IMG/VR virus record: IMGVR_UViG_3300042466_000580
Span: 1-60,113 of that record
Origin: a virus
Reading direction: 5' to 3' (one strand)
Length of the DNA: 60,113 nt
The position numbers and the translations under genes were made by a program. The notes under the pieces are model-generated. The model saw only the letters and a program-made list of their open reading frames with translations, searched no databases and was not told where the DNA came from. This document shows positions 9,566 to 19,149 of the stretch, in pieces (within the stretch, counting starts at the first letter, position 1; every line of letters begins with the position of its first letter).

Positions 9566-11280
9566 TACGCAACCTTTGCTTTGAGTTCTGCAATGTCAGC
9601 TTGTGCTTGCGTGAGTGCCGCCCGCAATGCCGTCAACTCGTCCACTAGGGTCAACTCATCAGCCACGAACTTTGGAGCAAAGTTGCCGTCAACGTAGTCC
9701 TTGCGGGTCAGGTGACTGGCTGCCGTAGGGGCCGCAGCGGTGGACTCCACGTTCGCGGAAATAGACACAACGCCAGAGGCATTGGTTACGGTCGGGCCAC
9801 CTGAGCCAAACCGAATGGCTGTACCAGTTGCCCGCACCTCAAGCAGCACCACCGCCGCAACGCTGGTAGTGGTCATAAGCAGCAAGTTGGAGTTGTTGTT
9901 GCGGAAAGCAACGCCACCGCTGGAGCCAAAGATGTTATAGGTCGAGGCCCAAGTCATCGTGTTGACTGCGGTCGGGGCCACGATGGTGCCCGTCATAGTC
10001 CCGCCGGTAGTCTTCAGGAATGCCGTACTTCCTGAGACAGCCCCATCAACGTACTTCTTGTTTGTGAGGTCGTTGTCTACGGCTGGGGCGAAGGGGGTCT
10101 GTGGGTTGGCACCGAGAAACTGCACTTGCGCAGTGTCGGGAGCGGCAACAAAAGCCTGCTTACCACCCGGCATATACAGCCGGTAATAGGCCCCATCGTA
10201 GTAGGTATATACGTCAGTGCCATTGAATCCGGCGGGGCCAGCGTTTGGCGCGTACCGCAGGGGGCCGTTCATGACATCCCCTGCCTTGTTGACATAGTTG
10301 CCAGCAAGGGAAGCCGTGCAAACTCCATTGGCATCAATTGCCAAGCCAGTGCCAATCTTGATGCCACCCAGAATTGCAGCACTGGCCTTAGGCAAAACAT
10401 AGTCACTACCAGCACTTGCACTGATGGTGCCGTCAGCCGTGACCGTGATTCCACTACCAATCTTCACCCCACCAAGAACAGTGGCAGTGGCAATAGCGGT
10501 AGGGCCAGCGGGTCCGACTTCACCCTGCGGCCCAGCGGGGCCAGTGACAGAATCACCCTTGGGGCCAGCAACCCCGGGTTCTCCCTGAATGCCTTGAATG
10601 CCTTGGGGACCCGCCACGCCTTGTGGGCCTTGCACTGGGCCAGAGTCTTGCCATGCTGCCTTAGTGTCATCCCAAACAAAACCCCTAGCTGGCTCGGGGG
10701 TCGAGACAACATAGAGGTCGCCCTGAGTGGCAGAAGCTGGGAGGTCGCCTTGGGTGGCAACTGTGCCTGCATACCTAATCCCAAGGCCCGGGGGTCCTTG
10801 AATACCTTGAGGACCCTGAACGCCTTCTGGGCCTTGAATGCCCTGCTCGCCCTGAGGGCCAGCTTCACCAGCCACGCCGGGATCACCCTTCGGACCAGCA
10901 ACTCCCGCCTCACCCTGCGGACCAGCGGGACCAGCTACACCGGCTTCGCCATTCACACCGGGCAAGCCCTGCGGAATCTTGAATGACAGGGATGCTTTGT
11001 TCTCGTTACCGACATTGATCACTTCGGCTGGGAGTCCACCTTCAATCGTGATCGTTTCGGCTACTTCGATTGTGGCAGCAAGGCCCGGTTCGCCTTGGGG
11101 GCCGGGTTCACCTTCACCCGGAGAGCCGGGAGGTGCAGTGCCATTGGGCTGAATCCACAAGTCACCAACAGCCGCCGGGGTGGTGGGCATGGTGTCAGAG
11201 ACAATGTGTGCGGAGTCAGAGCCGCCACCTGTGGAGATGGGGAGCCACTCAGTGCCTGACCAGTAATACATCGCAGCCAT
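9565..11280 (-). CDS. long collagen-like tail fibre
   Basis: 571 residues. The head module [17 protein letters not shown] is followed by the 'GDLWIQPNG' module and extended collagen blocks (about residues 50-80, 120-165 and 215-255), interrupted by small beta domains ([33 protein letters not shown]). The C-terminal half resembles a fibre body with KKYVDG/RKDYVDG hinge-like motifs, ending in an Ala/Leu coiled coil ([20 protein letters not shown]). Probably a trimeric receptor-binding or decoration fibre. Confidence 0.7.
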   Translation of the reverse strand: MAAMYYWSGTEWLPISTGGGSDSAHIVSDTMPTTPAAVGDLWIQPNGTAPPGSPGEGEPGPQGEPGLAATIEVAETITIEGGLPAEVINVGNENKASLSFKIPQGLPGVNGEAGVAGPAGPQGEAGVAGPKGDPGVAGEAGPQGEQGIQGPEGVQGPQGIQGPPGLGIRYAGTVATQGDLPASATQGDLYVVSTPEPARGFVWDDTKAAWQDSGPVQGPQGVAGPQGIQGIQGEPGVAGPKGDSVTGPAGPQGEVGPAGPTAIATATVLGGVKIGSGITVTADGTISASAGSDYVLPKASAAILGGIKIGTGLAIDANGVCTASLAGNYVNKAGDVMNGPLRYAPNAGPAGFNGTDVYTYYDGAYYRLYMPGGKQAFVAAPDTAQVQFLGANPQTPFAPAVDNDLTNKKYVDGAVSGSTAFLKTTGGTMTGTIVAPTAVNTMTWASTYNIFGSSGGVAFRNNNSNLLLMTTTSVAAVVLLEVRATGTAIRFGSGGPTVTNASGVVSISANVESTAAAPTAASHLTRKDYVDGNFAPKFVADELTLVDELTALRAALTQAQADIAELKAKVA

Positions 11281-11456
11281 TACTTGTACTTCTCCTCATC
11301 TTCACGGAGTTGTCGAATGTGTTCTTCAAGCCACTTCTGAAGGGCCCGATGCTCTGCGTCCATCCACCAGCCAATGGCTAGGCCGACTAGGTATCCAGAG
11401 ATGAATAGCCCGCCTAGGACAATGACTGCCCAGACGATAACTGTGTCGATCTGCAT
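11280..11456 (-). CDS. 58-residue single-pass membrane protein
   Basis: A short gene overlapped by 1 base at both ends with its neighbours (TGATG at the start, TAATG at the end), strong evidence that it is translated. The N-terminal half is a long hydrophobic segment ([20 protein letters not shown], then LAIGWWM). The C-terminal half is charged and helical ([20 protein letters not shown]). This layout fits a small holin, spanin or other membrane accessory protein. No enzymatic motif. Its place in the middle of the fibre genes is unusual. Confidence 0.6.
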   Translation of the reverse strand: MQIDTVIVWAVIVLGGLFISGYLVGLAIGWWMDAEHRALQKWLEEHIRQLREDEEKYK

Positions 11457-12790
11457 CAGTAGGCTGCCTTCCAGCGAATGCCTGAGAAGTTAGCCTCGTT
11501 TGACTTTGCGCCGGGACTCACCCTGATGTCGCGGTTCTTGCTGCTCACTGAACAGAATCCGTATGTCACCGCTGTGCCGGTAAGCCGCATGGCAAGCGGG
11601 TAGTTTGCGTCGAGGTCTGCAAGAGGGAACTGCGGCGGCAGTCGCAGCGGATTCCACTCGGCAGCACCCGCCAGAAATGTCAGTGTGCCCCTGAGTTCAA
11701 TGAACCCGCCAAGCATCCTCGCCTGAATCTCCGTTGAAGGAGTTTCTTTTGTCCCGTCCATGCGGATGATCGGAGTCCAGTCAATGTCTGGCGGCGGCAT
11801 TTTCGTACCACCGACAAGCATCAACTTCACAGCGTCGAGGATGGAGGTCTTGAAACCAGCCAGTGCTGGATCGTTGATCGAATTGGCACCAACAGGACTG
11901 ATTGCCGCCAGCTTGTCATCGACTTGCTTGCGGGAGTACAGCATCAGGGCCATCTGGTTATCAAAGTCAACCTTGCTGAATGCTTGGTCAATCCGCATAA
12001 AGCGGTCATCAACCTGCTTCTGGGTGTAAACGTCGGCCTGATAGGCGAACCGATCAATATCCACAAGCGTCAGAAACTTCGCATCGCACTCAGCCTTCGT
12101 GTAGGCATCAATCGTCGGAGCAGCCTTGCTCTCAAGGGCATCCATGCGGGACTTGAGGGGATCGAAGTCAGACTTCATCACCACATATTCGATGCTCGAC
12201 ACAGTAGCCAGCACCAGCCGCTCGCCGTAGCCCTCTCCCGTGTCTGTGTAGGTAAGGGCGACGGGCGGCTCGTTCTTGTCACCGAATCCGTAGCCCTGTG
12301 CCGTAACAACTTTGGCTAGAAGGTTCTGCGTGTTGTCACTGATCTTGGCATAGGCAGTCAGGTCAACCGGGCCAACCTGAGAGATGATTTCAGTGATCTG
12401 CTCTGGGGTAAGCTGACCGCTGATGGAGTCGCCAATGGCCTCGTCAACTTCAGCTTTGGTGTAGGTCGTGGCCTTGTCGGCCTTGAGGTCGAGTTTGGCG
12501 GCGGTCTGGATGCCGATCTGTTCTGCAACGAAAGGGATTTGGTCGGCAACACCCTGCACTCCAAGATTGGAATCATCCAAGCCTTGCTGAAGGGCCGCAA
12601 CCTTTGCATCCACCTCTTGCTTGGTGTACCGCTCCGTGAAGGCAACCGTGGCAGCGGCTTTGATCTCGTCTGTCTGACCATCGACATACTCGGTGGTTGC
12701 ATAGGCAGACAGGTCAGCATCAGTGCCGCCGCCCAGAGGGATGGCAACCCACTCCTGCTTGTCCTTGTCGAAGTAATTCAGGCTTGGCAT
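11456..12790 (-). CDS. tail fibre with YTKxEVD repeats
   Basis: 444 residues. The N terminus (SLNYFDKDKQEWVAIPLGGG) is a variant of the shared head module. At least five degenerate copies of the phage-fibre coiled-coil repeat follow (YTKQEVDAK, YTKAEVDEA, YTKAECDAK, YTQKQVDDR, YSRKQVDDK). The last about 100 residues are a compact beta domain (ARMLGGFIELRGTLTFLAG ... PPQFPLADLDANYPLAMR), typical of a receptor-binding tip. Probably one of several alternative fibres. Confidence 0.7.
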   Translation of the reverse strand: MPSLNYFDKDKQEWVAIPLGGGTDADLSAYATTEYVDGQTDEIKAAATVAFTERYTKQEVDAKVAALQQGLDDSNLGVQGVADQIPFVAEQIGIQTAAKLDLKADKATTYTKAEVDEAIGDSISGQLTPEQITEIISQVGPVDLTAYAKISDNTQNLLAKVVTAQGYGFGDKNEPPVALTYTDTGEGYGERLVLATVSSIEYVVMKSDFDPLKSRMDALESKAAPTIDAYTKAECDAKFLTLVDIDRFAYQADVYTQKQVDDRFMRIDQAFSKVDFDNQMALMLYSRKQVDDKLAAISPVGANSINDPALAGFKTSILDAVKLMLVGGTKMPPPDIDWTPIIRMDGTKETPSTEIQARMLGGFIELRGTLTFLAGAAEWNPLRLPPQFPLADLDANYPLAMRLTGTAVTYGFCSVSSKNRDIRVSPGAKSNEANFSGIRWKAAY

Positions 12791-12792
12791 GG

Positions 12793-13518
12793 CTATCCCT
12801 TTGGATTGATCCAGATACTAGAGGTGGTCGTTGGGGCTAGGTCAGACACCACAAACGGCGGCTCGACAGTGGGAGCAACGCCGCCACCAGCCGGGTTCAG
12901 CCAGAGCGTGGAGAGGTTGCCCGGTGCGGTGGTGCCAACGTAGATGTTGCCGGTGTTGGCAAGCACCCACTCTTCGGTGGCTATGCTCTCCTCGACAATG
13001 CCCTTGAGTGGAGTGCCGTCCACCCGGAGTGAGAGCTTGGCAGTGCCGTCTGGATTGGCAGTGATAAAGAGGGTGTTGGGGCCGTCCAAGTCGATGGCCT
13101 TGGGGGCAATGACCTTGCCGCGAATCGCAGCCAGAACGTCGATGTTCGCAGCTTCGATGTCGGCTGTGGGGTCAATCCACAGGTCACCGATCTCTTGCCC
13201 GGGTGGCGGCTCGACCTCGGAGACAATGTGCAGGGCATCGTGGCCGGGAGGGCCTTCTGGACCGGCTGGACCCTGTGGCCCGGGAGTGCCAGCGGTGCCG
13301 TCACCACTCGCTATCCAAGGTAGCTGGGACCATCTCACCCACCCGTCGCCTACCTTGAGGTTCGGCCCCTCGGTGGCACCAATAACGTAACCCATCTCGC
13401 CAGAGGCAAGGATCGGGTCATTCTTCAGCCAGTTGGCAGCCGTGTCCTGACGGAACCTGATCCGCTGGTAGCCCCTCTCATCAGAGGCGCAGTTGGGATG
13501 GGTGCTAGGCGTGGACAT
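12793..13518 (-). CDS. fibre protein with Mtd-like N terminus and collagen linker
   Basis: 241 residues from the ATG at 13518, preferred over 13533 because CAGGAG sits 7 bases upstream. The N terminus (RIRFRQDTAANWLKNDPILA, then GYVIGATEG, KVGDGWVRW) matches the domain found at the start of major-tropism-determinant and hyaluronidase-like tail proteins. A collagen linker (GPQGPAGPEGPPG) follows, then three copies of the short 'G-D-L-W-I-x-P' type module. No C-type-lectin variable domain is present. A promoter-like element lies directly upstream. Confidence 0.65.
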   Translation of the reverse strand: MSTPSTHPNCASDERGYQRIRFRQDTAANWLKNDPILASGEMGYVIGATEGPNLKVGDGWVRWSQLPWIASGDGTAGTPGPQGPAGPEGPPGHDALHIVSEVEPPPGQEIGDLWIDPTADIEAANIDVLAAIRGKVIAPKAIDLDGPNTLFITANPDGTAKLSLRVDGTPLKGIVEESIATEEWVLANTGNIYVGTTAPGNLSTLWLNPAGGGVAPTVEPPFVVSDLAPTTTSSIWINPKG

Positions 13519-13533
13519 AGAATGCTCCTGCAC

Positions 13534-13569
13534 TATTTATGTCCCGGCCAGACAAAACTGAACCGCTAC
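13534..13569 (-). promoter_or_regulatory. putative late promoter (copy 1)
   Basis: On the minus strand the gap between two late genes reads GTAGCGGTTCAGTTTT, about 6 bases, then CGGGACATAAATA. The same two blocks with the same spacing occur at 59304-59339, and the second block alone at 28338-28350. It ends 15 bases before the ATG of the fibre gene. A promoter for the phage sigma factor is inferred. A processing or other protein-binding site would also fit. Confidence 0.4.
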
Positions 13570-14105
13570 TTGCCACGTTTCCAGGCAGGCGCGTGCTTGT
13601 CCTTGACCTGACGAACAGCTTCCTGGCGGGTCAGCTTGGGGTTACTCGCCATAGCCTGCTTGGCCAGCTTGTCCACGATCTTGGCATTTAGGGCTGGCTT
13701 GACTGGCTCGACCTCATGCCCCTCCACATTCACGATCCCACTGACGTTGAGGTTACGCGCCTTGGCTACCCGCTTGATGTCGCTTACAGAATCCACCCAA
13801 GCACCTGGGTCCATGTGCCCGCGTTTGTCAGCCAGCCCGCCCAAGTAATACTTGCCGTTGATGTTGATGCCCGCCGCCTTGGCTTCCCGTGCCATCTTCT
13901 TGGCCATCCTTGCCGGGATGCCGTCCATCCAGTTGCCGTCGAGCCGCCCCTGCATGAAGGCCCGGTCAGTGCCTTGGGTGCCGGGTGGCTGTTGTAGTGC
14001 CGCCATTTCCGCAAATCGCGGTGTCTGCCCTGCATTGATCATGCGGATGTAATGCTCTCGGACCTCCAAGCTGGCCCGCTGAATGTCAAAGGGAAGGTTC
14101 ATCAT
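13566..14105 (-). CDS. conserved phage protein next to the portal gene
   Basis: 179 residues from the ATG at 14105, which overlaps the HNH gene stop (ATGA) and has GGAGG 5 bases upstream; a second ATG follows at once. The segments TPRFAEMAALQQPPGTQGTD, ININGKYYLGGLAD and GAWVDSVSDIKRVAKARN follow a pattern I recall from uncharacterised proteins encoded beside portal or head genes in diverse phages. The C terminus is basic (KLTRQEAVRQVKDKHAPAWK). Function unknown. The HNH gene probably inserted between this gene and the portal gene. Confidence 0.55.
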   Translation of the reverse strand: MMNLPFDIQRASLEVREHYIRMINAGQTPRFAEMAALQQPPGTQGTDRAFMQGRLDGNWMDGIPARMAKKMAREAKAAGININGKYYLGGLADKRGHMDPGAWVDSVSDIKRVAKARNLNVSGIVNVEGHEVEPVKPALNAKIVDKLAKQAMASNPKLTRQEAVRQVKDKHAPAWKRGK

Positions 14106-14578
14106 GCAATCCTCCAAGTAGTGCCGCTGGCAACGCCGCTAACGGTACTGCGAGAAACTCCAAACCATTTGACAAGGAATGTCCGTAACCCAGCGGTGCG
14201 GCTCTGGTGGCGGCGATACATTTCACGGATCGACCGAACGTCGGACTCACGCAGCTTGGACTGGGGCAGAGCCTCGCCTTTAAGGGTCCCCTGCCTGCCC
14301 TTTGCCACCTTGTCTTCCGCGTTTGACTTGTCCGTACCAAGGAACAAGTGATCTGGGCGAACGCACTTGGGGTTGTCGCACAGGTGCAGGACTAAAGCAC
14401 CTTCGGTTATTGGGCCGTTATGAAGCTCCCACGACACGCGATGGCTTGCCACCGTTTTGCCACTGTCCTTTATCTTTCCATAGCCGTCATGGTTACAGCA
14501 CCCAGTCCACTCCCAGCATCCATTCGGGGCACCGGAATCGACCTTCAACCAGAACCGCTCCTCCAAGCTGTCGCTCAT
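14102..14578 (-). CDS. HNH homing-type endonuclease
   Basis: 158 residues. The layout CWEWTGCCNHDGYGKI, then ASHRVSWELHNGPI, then LHLCDNPKCVRPDHLFLGT is the HNH_3-type zinc/metal nuclease fold (central His, Asn and His in HLCDN...HL). A C-terminal DNA-binding segment with an HTH look (VKWFGVSRSTVSGVASG) follows. Such free-standing nucleases cut intron-less alleles and spread between phages. It sits between portal and the next head gene with 4-base overlaps on both sides. A diverged relative lies at 35004-35495. Confidence 0.8.
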   Translation of the reverse strand: MSDSLEERFWLKVDSGAPNGCWEWTGCCNHDGYGKIKDSGKTVASHRVSWELHNGPITEGALVLHLCDNPKCVRPDHLFLGTDKSNAEDKVAKGRQGTLKGEALPQSKLRESDVRSIREMYRRHQSRTAGLRTFLVKWFGVSRSTVSGVASGTTWRIA

Positions 14579-16671
14579 GGCTGTAGCTCCTGTGGGACTT
14601 GCTGGGGTTCAGAAACCTCCCCGCCACCTTCCGGGGCCGGGGAGGCGGCATCGGCTGGTCCGGCTGGTGGCTGGGGAGGCTGCGGCGGTGGCTCGGGGAT
14701 CATGTAAGGCGTGTAATCAACGTCGATGGCCTCGCAGTAATCCCTCAGAAGGGCATTCATCGGCCCCGGCATCCCCTGCATCACAAGTGGCTGGAGGACC
14801 GGGCCCAGCGTCTGGAGAGCGATCTGGAGGGCTTCGATACGCCCAGCCTTGTTCGGCTTCCTCGCGCTGCCCGCCTCAATGCGGTAGTCGTAGTTCATGG
14901 CAAGCTGGCCCAAGCTCACCTGATCTTGGAGACTCTTCCAGACAGACGCACCGATGGGACCAAGCACGGGAGCGATGTCCTCTTCTTGGAGTAACCAGCG
15001 GGCTGCCAGAGCTTCACGGCGGGCCAGCATGGACATAGCGTCCTCCAGCACGTTCGCCATATCGTCTGGCCTGACCGAAATCTGTTCCGACTTCACCTGC
15101 GCTTCTGCGGCACTTCTATAAGAATTTCTCGTCATACCGTAAGTGAGTTCTGTGAGTCCGACTCTTTTGTCGAACATCTCCGAAACGGCTTGAACGATTT
15201 GCCATAACTCAGGCGTGACCTGCGGAAGCTGTAGCACAGACACGATGTCATTCACTGACCGTCCAAGAGTCTCGGACAACTCAATGAGCGAGAACCCTGA
15301 TTGCTCATGTCGGAGCAACTGTTCCTTGATGTCATCCCCCGCCGCCTTGCTCACACCCACCATCGTCTTAGACGAGATCATCACCCGGGTGGCAAGGAAG
15401 GAAAGTGCCCAGTTCAGGAACTTCAATTCCGGCATCCCCGGTTTCATGTGACTGATCGGCCACACTGACCCAGGCTTACGGTGACACTGGAACGGGGTAA
15501 AAGGCCAGCCGTTGTGATCCGCATAAAACGGGATGGGCCAACGAGTTCGCGTGAACAAGCTATTGGGAAGACCTGTCTCGTCTGGCTCCTCCAGTGCAAT
15601 AGCCTTTGGGACATTCAGTGGGTAATCCACACCCTCTGCCACCACCAGATAACAGTTCGGGCCCAGCCCATCGAACATCTGGGCGTATTCTTTCGGGGAA
15701 CCCTTCAAGTTGTGCCCGAATCCAGTCTTCGACCAGATTTTCCAGTAGACGATCAGGTCGTTCGTCTTGCCGTTCTTTTTCTTCATCTTGTAGCCACGGT
15801 CTTCTTCCATAGACCGGGCGACAAAGCTCTCCATGTGCCCCTTCAGTTCCGACCGCTCCAAGCCGTACTTCTCAGCCACCTCGGCAATCGGGTGAACACA
15901 GCGACGGGCACACCACAGGATGTCCTCCTGCTCGTCCGCGTCAGGGTCCAGAAGCAGGTTGTCCACGTTGTCGTGGAATGAACCGATGAGCCCAACCGGC
16001 GGGCCATCCTCGCCACCCATCTCAATCAATTCGGTCCACCACACACCCATGCCTTTGAGAATGCCCTCGTCCACCACCTTGCGGGTGTGTTCCTTCAGGT
16101 TCAACTGGCCGGGGGTGTAGTTCAAGTACGCACTGATGATCTCAGAGAACGCTTCCCGCTGTTGCTCGACCATGCCAATCTGTTGGCTGGCCTGGATGTA
16201 CTGCTCAATCTCCGGGGGAAGGATCGGCTGCCCAGTCATCGGGTCAGTCTGGGGTTGCTGGTTCGTGTCGATCCCAACAGCTTCAGGCGGGACGGCTGGG
16301 AACTTCTTTGCCGTCACCGTCCGCACTGGGTTGCGAGAATAGATGACTGAGCCAATGAGCTTCACAGCCTCAAAAGCCCGGTTCACAGTCATCCGAAAGC
16401 TGGGCGGTGAAATCTTGGAGTATGGGGCCGCACCCTCTTTCCAGAAGAAGTTCTCTCCACCGTCGAAGAAATTCATCGCTTCCCGGGCATCGTCCGAAAA
16501 AGCCTTCTTTGCCTTGCGGGCTAGGTCCAGCTTTCGCAGCCAGCCGGTGGAGATGCTTCTGAGGGCATCCTCCATCTGACGCTGGGGCACAACATCCGGT
16601 GGCGGATCGGCCAGTTGGCTGGGATCACCACCGGACATGGGAACGTCTGGGTCGATGTTAGCTTCGCTCAT
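14575..16671 (-). CDS. portal (head-tail connector) protein
   Basis: 698 residues, the length of P22-type portals. It is acidic and helical with a Pro/Gln-rich C terminus (PPPQPPQPPAGP). It contains the usual portal-like segments near the N terminus (WLRKLDLARKAKKAFSDDAR, NFFWKEGAAP) and a central WPIPFYADHNGWPFTPFQ and FLATRVMISSKTMVGV region. It is encoded three genes after terminase large subunit, the standard position. It would form the dodecameric DNA-entry ring at one capsid vertex. Assigned from length, composition and order. Confidence 0.75.
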   Translation of the reverse strand: MSEANIDPDVPMSGGDPSQLADPPPDVVPQRQMEDALRSISTGWLRKLDLARKAKKAFSDDAREAMNFFDGGENFFWKEGAAPYSKISPPSFRMTVNRAFEAVKLIGSVIYSRNPVRTVTAKKFPAVPPEAVGIDTNQQPQTDPMTGQPILPPEIEQYIQASQQIGMVEQQREAFSEIISAYLNYTPGQLNLKEHTRKVVDEGILKGMGVWWTELIEMGGEDGPPVGLIGSFHDNVDNLLLDPDADEQEDILWCARRCVHPIAEVAEKYGLERSELKGHMESFVARSMEEDRGYKMKKKNGKTNDLIVYWKIWSKTGFGHNLKGSPKEYAQMFDGLGPNCYLVVAEGVDYPLNVPKAIALEEPDETGLPNSLFTRTRWPIPFYADHNGWPFTPFQCHRKPGSVWPISHMKPGMPELKFLNWALSFLATRVMISSKTMVGVSKAAGDDIKEQLLRHEQSGFSLIELSETLGRSVNDIVSVLQLPQVTPELWQIVQAVSEMFDKRVGLTELTYGMTRNSYRSAAEAQVKSEQISVRPDDMANVLEDAMSMLARREALAARWLLQEEDIAPVLGPIGASVWKSLQDQVSLGQLAMNYDYRIEAGSARKPNKAGRIEALQIALQTLGPVLQPLVMQGMPGPMNALLRDYCEAIDVDYTPYMIPEPPPQPPQPPAGPADAASPAPEGGGEVSEPQQVPQELQP

Positions 16672-17006
16672 CTGCTACCGTACCTTCTGCAACAGTACCA
16701 CTGACCGCTCGGGCTCTGTGCGTAACCAACGTCAACGTCAGGCATCCCTGAGGTGGCGTAACAACAATTTCGATAGGCCGCATCTGGCGAGGAGCCCATG
16801 CCCAGACCCTCTGGGCCAGAGTTACCACCCAAGTGCTGGAGCCGCCCCATGCGGGCACAGGCTTCCGCGACACCCTGAGCGGTGTTGGTAGCAGCCCGTG
16901 CCATGTTCTGGACCGGCTGGCCTTGCTGGTACTGGCGACGAGGCTTTGCGTGAGCCACCCCCGTCAAGATCGAACACATAGCGAAAGCCGTAAGAAGGCG
17001 ACTCAT
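16668..17006 (-). CDS. small secreted Cys-containing protein
   Basis: 112 residues. A clear Sec signal peptide covers residues 1-20 (LLTAFAMCSILTGVAHA, cleavage near AHA). The mature part ends SPDAAYRNCCYATSG ... GQWYCCRRYG, with two CC pairs. A similar 'SPDAA-RNCC-...-WYAC-Y' ending is, as far as I recall, common among planctomycete exported proteins, hinting at the host. It overlaps both neighbours by 4 bases. Its presence between terminase and portal is unexpected; a role in the host envelope is inferred. Confidence 0.6.
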   Translation of the reverse strand: MSRLLTAFAMCSILTGVAHAKPRRQYQQGQPVQNMARAATNTAQGVAEACARMGRLQHLGGNSGPEGLGMGSSPDAAYRNCCYATSGMPDVDVGYAQSPSGQWYCCRRYGSR

Positions 17007-17410
17007 TCGGACACCTCCACTTCCACAGCTTCTTCCTTGCGGGGGCGACCTGGGCCACGGCGAACCGGCTCCTCACTGGGGGTGCGGGCCTCGGCCATCT
17101 TGAGCTTTGTCAAGAAAGGCTTGAGTTCCTTGAGGATTTCGGTGGTCGGATGGACGGTGAAGCAGCCCCACTGAATCCAGTTACCAGCGATCTCAGACTC
17201 CCGCCAGAACGGATCGTCCCTGTGGCGAACGCTCTTCTTCTCGACAAGCCCTGAGTTCTCAGAAAACATCAGGATGGAGATTGTCTCTCTGCCCTTCTGA
17301 ATGACCCAACCCAGGCTGGGCGGATTTGAGCTAGAGAGCGGGTCATCGTGCCACAGGACGAGATCACCGACAGACAAGTCGGCAATAATCTGGACTGAAA
17401 CAATCTGCAT
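17003..17410 (-). CDS. unknown protein with C-terminal AT-hook
   Basis: 135 residues. The N-terminal half is beta-rich (SVGDLVLWHDDP, WVIQKGRETISILMF) and SH3-like in appearance. The C terminus carries a textbook AT-hook core (RRGPGRPRKEEA), a minor-groove DNA-binding motif, followed by an acidic tail. It lies directly after terminase large subunit, so a DNA-packaging accessory role is possible. No family recognised. Confidence 0.6.
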   Translation of the reverse strand: MQIVSVQIIADLSVGDLVLWHDDPLSSSNPPSLGWVIQKGRETISILMFSENSGLVEKKSVRHRDDPFWRESEIAGNWIQWGCFTVHPTTEILKELKPFLTKLKMAEARTPSEEPVRRGPGRPRKEEAVEVEVSE

Positions 17411-17464
17411 GGTTTTGCCTCCACCACGGGGAATGATCTGGCCGTAGCCTACTGACCCCTAGAG

Positions 17465-17482
17465 GGCGGGCAATAGTTACGC
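17465..17482 (-). repeat. 18-bp intergenic repeat, copy 1
   Basis: The minus strand reads GCGTAACTATTGCCCGCC, 5 bases after the terminase stop codon, identical over 18 bases to 25553-25570. A 10-base part (GGCGGGCAAT on the plus strand) also occurs near 28605. Both full copies follow a late gene stop and precede a new ribosome binding site. Confidence 0.6.
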
Positions 17483-17487
17483 CAGTG

Positions 17488-19149
17488 TTACGCAACGTAG
17501 GTCTGGGAGGTGTAACTTGAGGGGGCTAGGTAAACCACGCTCGCGTCCTCGCCACGCTCCCGCCGCCTCTTAGCAAGCCAGGGTTCCCACCACGCAACCT
17601 CGGCCTTAACCTCTGGCTTGTGGTACTTGGGGTCTGCGGCAAATATGTAGCGCATACAGTCCATCAAGTGAGACACCGACCGTGGGTGGGGCTTGTCGAG
17701 GACGATTGAGTGACCACCGACCACCGTGGACTGCCTCTTGTAACGCTTGATCTCTCGGATGAAGTTGGGCATGGCCCCTTCAAGGACCCGGAGGTAAGGG
17801 GTTCCCTTCGACCGGATGTGCATGGCATTACGGACGCTCTCAATGCCGGACATGATGTCATCCGACCCGTGCATGAAGGACGAGCCGGTGGCCTTTGACC
17901 GCACCCCCAATAACTCAAGCTGTTCCGCGTACTGTTGGCCGGGGGACTTGCCGCCGCCGATGTCGGTCAGGCGGGCACCATGCGAGTCGATAATGAAGGC
18001 ATAGAACTGGGGCTGCCCTGCCAGCTTGGCCGCGAACTTCTCGGCAAACACCACGGCGGAACAGTTAGGGATATAGAGTTCGTCATAGATCAGGACGAAA
18101 TCCCCGGAGGGCGGGACTGCCACGAACATCACCGCACAGATCGCATGGCCTGGGTCAATCGCCGCATACCGGCACCAGTCTGCGGGAATCTGACCTTCCG
18201 GCAGTTCTTTGCGAGAAAAGCCGTGGATGCCCATGTTGAACGAACCGTACATCAAAACAGAGTCGAAGGTGAACTCGCCCTCCGCTCTCATCCTCAGGAC
18301 TTCCTCGCCCTGCGCGGCCCACTGCTCCACGGCCAATGCACGGGCCTCTTTGGAGATGTGTTCGTTGTCGAGGAACCTCAGGACGAACTTCTTGGGATTG
18401 TCCCTACCCTCTTCTGCCGCCTTATCCGCACGCTCGCACAGGCCGAAGAGTGCGTCATTCTTGGAGTGCGGGGTTGCCGACCAGATCAGCCTTCCTTTGT
18501 AGTCCGCAAGACGGGCTTGTAACTCAGCCAACCAAGTGCTTTCGGATGACAAGTCCTCGTCAATCCACGCAAGATGGGCCCGGTAGCCCTGAGGAGGATC
18601 GCCCTCAGACGAGAAAAAATAAATCTGCCAGCCGTTCGTCAGTTCGCATGACTGCATATACCCCGCAGACTTCAGCACCCAGCTAATGTTTTTGATCATC
18701 CTGGGCGGAATCAGCGGAGGGGCAGGCTTGGCATCGGCCTCTCGGTCTTTGTCCGCTACCGGGTCATACGCGCGCCACTCTTTAGTATGGGCATCTTGGA
18801 TGATCTTAAATGCCCCAGACTTAAATAAGCCCTTCACGCACACCATGCCGATGTGCCGCCAGTCGGCCCCTACCACCACCGCTGTGCCGTTTTCTTTTGG
18901 GTACTTACCCTCCACTGGGTGCGTCCCGGTGACAGCCCAGGCGAACTCAAGCATGGCAGCCGTAGTCTTGCCGCTCCGATTTCCTCCCAGGACAACGCGC
19001 TCGCTGGCCATGTCCGCGTGAAAAGGTTGCTGATTGGCGTTAGGACGGTAGAGCCGGACAGACTCAAGCTGGCGAGATGCCAACTCCCGCTGGAGGTCGA
19101 GCATCTCCTGACGCGCGTGCTGGCTTACTCGGTCGAGAGGATTACTCAC
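17488..19149 (-). CDS. terL: terminase large subunit
   Basis: 553 residues. The ATPase Walker A is GGNRSGKT at residues 55-62 and Walker B is LAWIDED at 193-199, with the coupling motif IWSATP nearby. The C-terminal RNase H-like nuclease shows the expected acidic positions in AAIDPGHAICAVMF, FIIDSHGARL and HLMDCMRYIF. It packages DNA through the portal and cuts at headful or specific sites. The start overlaps the small-subunit candidate by 8 bases. Confidence 0.92.
   Translation of the reverse strand: MSNPLDRVSQHARQEMLDLQRELASRQLESVRLYRPNANQQPFHADMASERVVLGGNRSGKTTAAMLEFAWAVTGTHPVEGKYPKENGTAVVVGADWRHIGMVCVKGLFKSGAFKIIQDAHTKEWRAYDPVADKDREADAKPAPPLIPPRMIKNISWVLKSAGYMQSCELTNGWQIYFFSSEGDPPQGYRAHLAWIDEDLSSESTWLAELQARLADYKGRLIWSATPHSKNDALFGLCERADKAAEEGRDNPKKFVLRFLDNEHISKEARALAVEQWAAQGEEVLRMRAEGEFTFDSVLMYGSFNMGIHGFSRKELPEGQIPADWCRYAAIDPGHAICAVMFVAVPPSGDFVLIYDELYIPNCSAVVFAEKFAAKLAGQPQFYAFIIDSHGARLTDIGGGKSPGQQYAEQLELLGVRSKATGSSFMHGSDDIMSGIESVRNAMHIRSKGTPYLRVLEGAMPNFIREIKRYKRQSTVVGGHSIVLDKPHPRSVSHLMDCMRYIFAADPKYHKPEVKAEVAWWEPWLAKRRRERGEDASVVYLAPSSYTSQTYVA

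Noticed and set aside
8770-11130. CRISPR-like or tandem repeat array
   Set aside because: The short repeated DNA words encode collagen Gly-X-Y triplets in frame; there are no regular repeats with unique spacers.
12793-13518. Diversity-generating retroelement target
   Set aside because: The N terminus resembles Mtd, but there is no reverse transcriptase, no template/variable repeat pair and no lectin-like C terminus in the window.
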